Assembly (NCBI GenBank): GCA_017556795.1
Contig: JAFYLZ010000004.1
Span: 62,001-126,000 of the forward strand
Origin: Candidatus Saccharimonadota bacterium
GTDB taxonomy: Bacteria; Patescibacteriota; Saccharimonadia; Saccharimonadales; Saccharimonadaceae
Direction of reading: 5' to 3'
DNA: 64,000 nucleotides
Shown: positions 60,400 to 64,000 of the stretch, in pieces
Layout of the letters: every line of letters starts with the position of its first letter
Numbering within the stretch: position 1 is the first letter of the stretch
Program-made: the position numbers and the translations under genes
The notes under the pieces: model-generated
The model's input: the letters and a program-made list of their open reading frames with translations, nothing else
Told to the model about the DNA's origin: nothing
Database searches by the model: none

Positions 60400-60909
60400 T
60401 TACTTTTGATAGATAGAGATTGCGGCGCTGGCGTAGTTGCGGGATTTAAGTAGGGTTAGGCCGTCGAATTCTGGAGTTTCGCCAGGGTGAGACAGAGCCA
60501 GAATGCCATCAGGTTTTAAAAATACTACTAAGTGGTCAATCAATTCCGGCTCAAAATGATCGTATGGCGGGTCGGCAATAATTAAATCAAAAGTTGCTGG
60601 TTTGGCTTCGAAAGTGGCCACGCTTTTTTCGATGATGGTGACGCCGTCTATGTTAGCAAGATTTTCGCGTAAGATTTTGGTAACCTTATGGTCTTTTTCG
60701 ATAAAAGTAGCTGTGCTGGCTCCGCGGGACAAAGCTTCGATGCCAAGTGCGCCGGTGCCGGCAAAAGCGTCAAGTACGACGGCGTTTTCGAGATATGGCA
60801 AAAGCATGTTAAATAGCGCCAACTTTTCGCGCGAACCCATGGGATGGGTCTTGTCGGATTGTGGCGATTTAAGATTTTTGCCTTTGTAGATGCCGGAAAT
60901 AACTTGCAT
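60400..60909 (-). CDS. rsmD: 16S rRNA (guanine(966)-N2)-methyltransferase
   Basis: 169 residues. VISGIYKGKNLKSP at the N-terminus, the SAM-binding VLDAFAGTGALGIEALSRGA and the catalytic DPPYDHFE are RsmD hallmarks. It methylates G966 of 16S rRNA during 30S assembly. It follows recG with one base between, so it is cotranscribed with it. Confidence 0.93.
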   Translation of the reverse strand: MQVISGIYKGKNLKSPQSDKTHPMGSREKLALFNMLLPYLENAVVLDAFAGTGALGIEALSRGASTATFIEKDHKVTKILRENLANIDGVTIIEKSVATFEAKPATFDLIIADPPYDHFEPELIDHLVVFLKPDGILALSHPGETPEFDGLTLLKSRNYASAAISIYQK

Positions 60910-60910
60910 A

Positions 60911-62923
60911 TTAGTTTAGTGTCGTTAGTTGTTGATAGCGCTTAATGCCAGACATAAGCTCTTTATATTTTAACATATTTTCTGGTTTTTTCAAGAAGAC
61001 TTCAGTATCGTCGCGGGCCTGTTTGATAAGTTTGGTGTCAGAGAAAGTTGCGATGCGAAGGTCCAAAGCGCCGTGCTGCAGGGCGCCATAGATTTCGCCT
61101 GGGCCACGAAGTTTTAAATCGACTTCGGCAAGATAGAAACCATCAGTAGATTTTTCGAGCTCGCGCAGGCGCCTGGTTGGTTGGTTGTCGCCGGTCGTTA
61201 ATAGATAACAGAATGAAGCGACACTGCCTCGTCCGACGCGACCGCGCAATTGGTGGAGCTGGGCGAGGCCGTAGTTCTCGGCGTTTTCGATAATCATCAA
61301 AGTAGAATTTGGTACGTCAACGCCGACTTCTACTACGGTGGTAGAAACTAAAATCTGAATTTCGCCACTGGCAAAGCGTTCCATGATGGCATCTTTTTCG
61401 GCTGGCTTCATGCGACCGTGTAAGAATTCGATAGTGTAATCCGGGAAAACTTTTTTCAGTTTTTCGGTGCGAGATTTAACTGAAGTAGCCTCGGATGATG
61501 GATTGTCGTCGATAGCTTTGCAAATCCAGTAAACTTGTTGGCCAGCGTTGATTGTCTCGCGGATTTTTGGATAAAGCGATTCCCTAGTGCTGGTTTCGGC
61601 GAGGATTTTGGTAGTGATAGGCTGGCGGCCTTTTGGTAGTTCGTTTAGAATCGAGACGTCGAGATCGCCAAAAACGGTGAGCTGGAGTGACCTTGGGATT
61701 GGCGTCGCGGTCATGGCGAGGAAATGTGGCGCCAAGCCGTGCGGGGATTTAAGTAGTAGCTTTTGTCTTTGTTCCACACCAAAGCGATGCTGTTCGTCGA
61801 TTACGACGAGGCCGAGATTCTTAAATTCGGTATCATCGGTGAGGAGCGCGTGAGTGCCAATCACGAGATTAATTTCGCCAGATTTGATGGCAGATTTTAA
61901 AGTATCCTTCTTTTTGGTAGCGCCGGTCAGCAAGGCGACTTTTACGCCATAATTTTCGAGTCTTTTCGACAAACTTTCAAAATGCTGGGTAGCCAGGATG
62001 GCGGTTGGAGCAAGCAAAGCGACTTGTGCGCCGCCGAGAATTGCGTTGTAGGCAGCCATGGCGGCAACCATGGTTTTGCCAGAGCCGACATCGCCTTGGA
62101 GCAGGCGGTTCATCGGCGTAGTCTTGTCCATATCTTTGAAGATTTCCCAAGCTGCGCCGCGTTGTGCGTTAGTGAGTTTGAATGGTAAGTCGCTGACGAA
62201 CTTTTCGATCTTTTTGTTGTACGGGATTGCTAATGATTCGAGCTTGTCGTTCTCGGAGCGGTTTAATTTGGCGGCGAGAATTAACTCGAATAACTCTTCG
62301 TAAGCGAGGTAGTCGCGGGCTTCTTTGATGGATTTTTCGGACTTTGGGAAATGAATTTTGAAAAGCGACTCCCTTCTTTTGCCGGCTGGCACGGTAGGGA
62401 GAAAATCTGGAATTTCGGCGAAGCGGTCGCGCGAATTATTAATGAGACGTTTAAAGCCGGTGGATTTAACTTTGCCGTGTGCTACATAAATTGGCGCGAG
62501 TCCGGCGGAACGTTCGATCTCGTCGGCTTCGGCGGCGGATGGCGACATTAAACAAAAGCGGCCGTTTCTAAGCTCAAAATTGCCAGTAAAATAATACTCT
62601 TTATCAGGCTTGAATTGATTGACGCGGTAGGCTTGGTTGAACCAAACGGCTTTAACGAAACCGGTGTCGTCACGAATTACGCCTTCCGTTACGGTGAGGC
62701 GGCGGAATTTGGCGAAACGAGAAACGGCGGCAGTGACGCGGCCTTTAATAACGACTTTGCCTGGTTGCATAGCGGCAATGGTGGTTGGAGCGGAAAAATT
62801 TTCGTAATCTTTTGGTAAATTATAGAAAAAGTCGCGCACGGTTTTGATGCCGGCTTTTTTTAAAATCTCAGCAGTTTTCGGGCCGATGCCTTTGAGACTC
62901 TCGACCGACTCCTCTAAATTCAT
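60911..62923 (-). CDS. recG: ATP-dependent DNA helicase RecG
   Basis: 670 residues: an N-terminal HhH-like start (VESLKGIGPKTAEILKKAGI) and wedge/OB domain (VVIKGRVTAAVSRFAKFRRL), Walker A LQGDVGSGKTMVA, DEQHRFG box, TATPIPRSLQLTVFGD, LHGRMKPAEKD, VVEVGVDVPN and HQLRGRVGRG. It regresses stalled replication forks. Full length. TATAAT (62930-62935) ends 6 nt before the ATG. First gene of recG-rsmD. Confidence 0.97.
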   Translation of the reverse strand: MNLEESVESLKGIGPKTAEILKKAGIKTVRDFFYNLPKDYENFSAPTTIAAMQPGKVVIKGRVTAAVSRFAKFRRLTVTEGVIRDDTGFVKAVWFNQAYRVNQFKPDKEYYFTGNFELRNGRFCLMSPSAAEADEIERSAGLAPIYVAHGKVKSTGFKRLINNSRDRFAEIPDFLPTVPAGKRRESLFKIHFPKSEKSIKEARDYLAYEELFELILAAKLNRSENDKLESLAIPYNKKIEKFVSDLPFKLTNAQRGAAWEIFKDMDKTTPMNRLLQGDVGSGKTMVAAMAAYNAILGGAQVALLAPTAILATQHFESLSKRLENYGVKVALLTGATKKKDTLKSAIKSGEINLVIGTHALLTDDTEFKNLGLVVIDEQHRFGVEQRQKLLLKSPHGLAPHFLAMTATPIPRSLQLTVFGDLDVSILNELPKGRQPITTKILAETSTRESLYPKIRETINAGQQVYWICKAIDDNPSSEATSVKSRTEKLKKVFPDYTIEFLHGRMKPAEKDAIMERFASGEIQILVSTTVVEVGVDVPNSTLMIIENAENYGLAQLHQLRGRVGRGSVASFCYLLTTGDNQPTRRLRELEKSTDGFYLAEVDLKLRGPGEIYGALQHGALDLRIATFSDTKLIKQARDDTEVFLKKPENMLKYKELMSGIKRYQQLTTLN

Positions 62924-62941
62924 AAGACTATTATATCAAAA

Positions 62942-63613
62942 TTAATCAGCGCGTTTTGAATGCTCGGCGCGCCACTTGTCGACTTCGCCGTGGTTGCCGG
63001 AAAGCAAAATATCTGGCACGGTCATGCCGCGAAAGTCGTATGGCTTGGTGTACTGTGGGTATTCGAGATTGTCGCCATCCGAAAAAGATTCGATTTCGGC
63101 CGAAGTTTCGCCGCCGAGTACGCCCGGGATTAAACGGACGACAGAATCAACAATGGTGAGGGCCGGCAATTCCCCGCCAGTCAGAACGAATTTTCCGAGC
63201 GAAATTTTGTAGTCGACGATTGACAGGATGCGCTCGTCGTAACCTTCGTAATGTGGGCAAAGAATAATAAAATGTTTGGTCTCGTCGTCTTTGACGTTGG
63301 CGAATTCGCGGGCTTTTTCTTGATTCCAAATTTCACCAACTGGAGTCGGGAGAATAACTTTGGCTTCCGGGTCTTTTTCTTTGACGGACTCAATAGCGTT
63401 AAAAACCGGTTCGCAGCGTAGCAGCATGCCATCGCCACCACCGTAAGGCGTGTCGTCGACCGATTTGTGCGGACCGAGGCCAAAATCGCGTAAGTTAACA
63501 AAATCAAACTCAGCGAGACCCTTATCCTGGGCCTTCCACATCATGGAAGTATTAAGATAAGGCTCCAAAGCTTCTTTAAAAAGCGTAATGATGGTGAACT
63601 TGATTTTTGCCAT
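62942..63613 (-). CDS. trmD: tRNA (guanine(37)-N1)-methyltransferase
   Basis: 223 residues with the SPOUT knot fold: FTIITLFKEALEPYLNTSMM, FGLGPHKSVDDTPYGGGDGM, CPHYEGYDERI and KISLGKFVLTGGELPALTI are TrmD motifs. It places m1G37 to prevent +1 frameshifting. The usual neighbours rpsP, rimM and rplS are not present. TATAAT ends 7 nt before the ATG. Confidence 0.96.
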   Translation of the reverse strand: MAKIKFTIITLFKEALEPYLNTSMMWKAQDKGLAEFDFVNLRDFGLGPHKSVDDTPYGGGDGMLLRCEPVFNAIESVKEKDPEAKVILPTPVGEIWNQEKAREFANVKDDETKHFIILCPHYEGYDERILSIVDYKISLGKFVLTGGELPALTIVDSVVRLIPGVLGGETSAEIESFSDGDNLEYPQYTKPYDFRGMTVPDILLSGNHGEVDKWRAEHSKRAD

Positions 63614-63624
63614 ATATTATATTA

Positions 63625-63657
63625 TAACAAAAAATCCCCCGTTTGGGGGATTTTTCA
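63625..63657. terminator. terminator of the partial membrane-protein gene
   Basis: AAAAAATCCCCC, loop GTTT, GGGGGATTTTT; on the minus strand it precedes the trmD promoter. Confidence 0.9.
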
Positions 63658-63667
63658 TTGTCCTAAA

Positions 63668-64000
63668 TTAGTCTTTTTTGCCTTTGCAGAAACGAATGAT
63701 AGCAATGGCTGCTTCGTAGACGAAGCGGATGAAGACTAGGTAGAAGAAGGTTTCAAAAGCTGCCCATGGTTGGCCATAGGTGGTAAGGGTTTTGAGACCA
63801 TTCATAAGGTAAGTGAAGGAAACATAGTAGAAGCAGATTCTAGCTAGGTCTTCAGCAAAGTTGCCTTTGAAGAGGAAGAAGTTTTTAACATCTTCGGCTG
63901 GTTTGCGTTTTTCAGCACCTTTTTTGAAGTAGGTGAAGAAAATAAAGAGGGCAGCCGTGACGATAGCACCTAGGACAATGGTGCAGATCTGCCAGCTGGT
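63668..64000 (-). CDS. membrane protein, partial (N-terminus beyond window)
   Basis: The frame is open from the window edge to a TAA at 63668-63670, 110 codons plus the stop. The visible part has a hydrophobic helix (IVLGAIVTAALFIFFTYF), a short polar loop (KKGAEKRKPAEDVKNFF), and two more hydrophobic stretches (ICFYYVSFTYLMNGL; FFYLVFIRFVYEAAIAII), ending KGKKD. I do not recognise the family. It is followed by a terminator. Confidence 0.75.
   Translation of the reverse strand, partial: TSWQICTIVLGAIVTAALFIFFTYFKKGAEKRKPAEDVKNFFLFKGNFAEDLARICFYYVSFTYLMNGLKTLTTYGQPWAAFETFFYLVFIRFVYEAAIAIIRFCKGKKD

Overview
The window looks like a chromosomal segment of a reduced, single-membrane bacterium of the Patescibacteria (CPR), most likely Candidatus Saccharibacteria (TM7). 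That assignment is an inference from gene content: a Gram-positive-like wall (MurT/GatD, MurJ, FemX, PBP1A, class B sortase, sortase-anchored adhesins), a minimal carbon metabolism, many tightly packed genes, and promoters that sit directly on start codons. The genetic code is standard: TGA is used as a stop, for example at the end of the adhesin gene at 60239. I see no insertion sequence, prophage, CRISPR array or replication origin.

Layout. 1-2.7 kb: minus-strand operon of a MurF-like ligase, an alpha/beta hydrolase and a DegT-type aminotransferase that runs off the edge. 2.8-5.5 kb: rpsJ and tuf with a DUF916-like surface protein inserted between them. 5.8-11.9 kb: plus-strand accessory block with a Pro/Thr-rich membrane protein, a 1268-residue LPXTG adhesin (thioester domain, CnaB domains, five VaFE repeats) and two related proteins of unknown function. 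12-14 kb: fusA. 14.2-16.4 kb: murT-gatD. 16.4-20.3 kb: gatCAB operon carrying a membrane-anchored HEPN-like protein and a small exporter-like protein. 20.3-28.2 kb: envelope block with murJ, femX, sortase B plus a surface protein, PBP1A, and a PIN/TRAM protein. 28.2-34.4 kb: a phosphoketolase split into two genes, uvrB, lysS, greA. 34.4-41.6 kb: proS, CPBP protease, rseP, uppS, frr, a small unknown gene, tsf, rpsB, a 50-residue unknown protein, and bL31. 41.7-44.1 kb: a three-gene surface cluster resembling Firmicutes WxL/Csc loci. 44.3-49.1 kb: tRNA-Leu(GAG), a peptide-binding protein, secG, a short uvrC, and an Asp-tailed membrane protein. 49.2-54.3 kb: eno and a gap-rpiB-rpe-pfkB-LOG operon. 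54.3-58.3 kb: rpsL-rpsG, tig, an FAD oxidase. 58.4-60.2 kb: a second sortase-type adhesin. 60.3-64 kb: tRNA-Leu(UAG), rsmD, recG, trmD and a partial membrane protein.

How the genes fit together. Wall genes make and flip lipid II (uppS, murJ), amidate it (murT/gatD), branch it (femX) and polymerise it (PBP1A). Sortase B then has several possible substrates in the window, with LPDTG, VPDTG and APSTG signals and one degenerate signal. In carbon metabolism, LOG, the PfkB kinase, RpiB and Rpe can feed pentose phosphate into the split phosphoketolase, then GAPDH and enolase: a plausible route from salvaged nucleosides to acetyl phosphate and lower glycolysis.

Two expression styles are visible. Many first genes have a TATAAT-like box ending 6-10 nt before the start codon, so their mRNAs should be leaderless. 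A second set has canonical -35/-10 promoters with 5' leaders; four surface-protein genes in this set share an AAGGTCATA element, and several unknown small genes have hairpins at the predicted 5' end of the mRNA. No gap between genes exceeds 300 bases.
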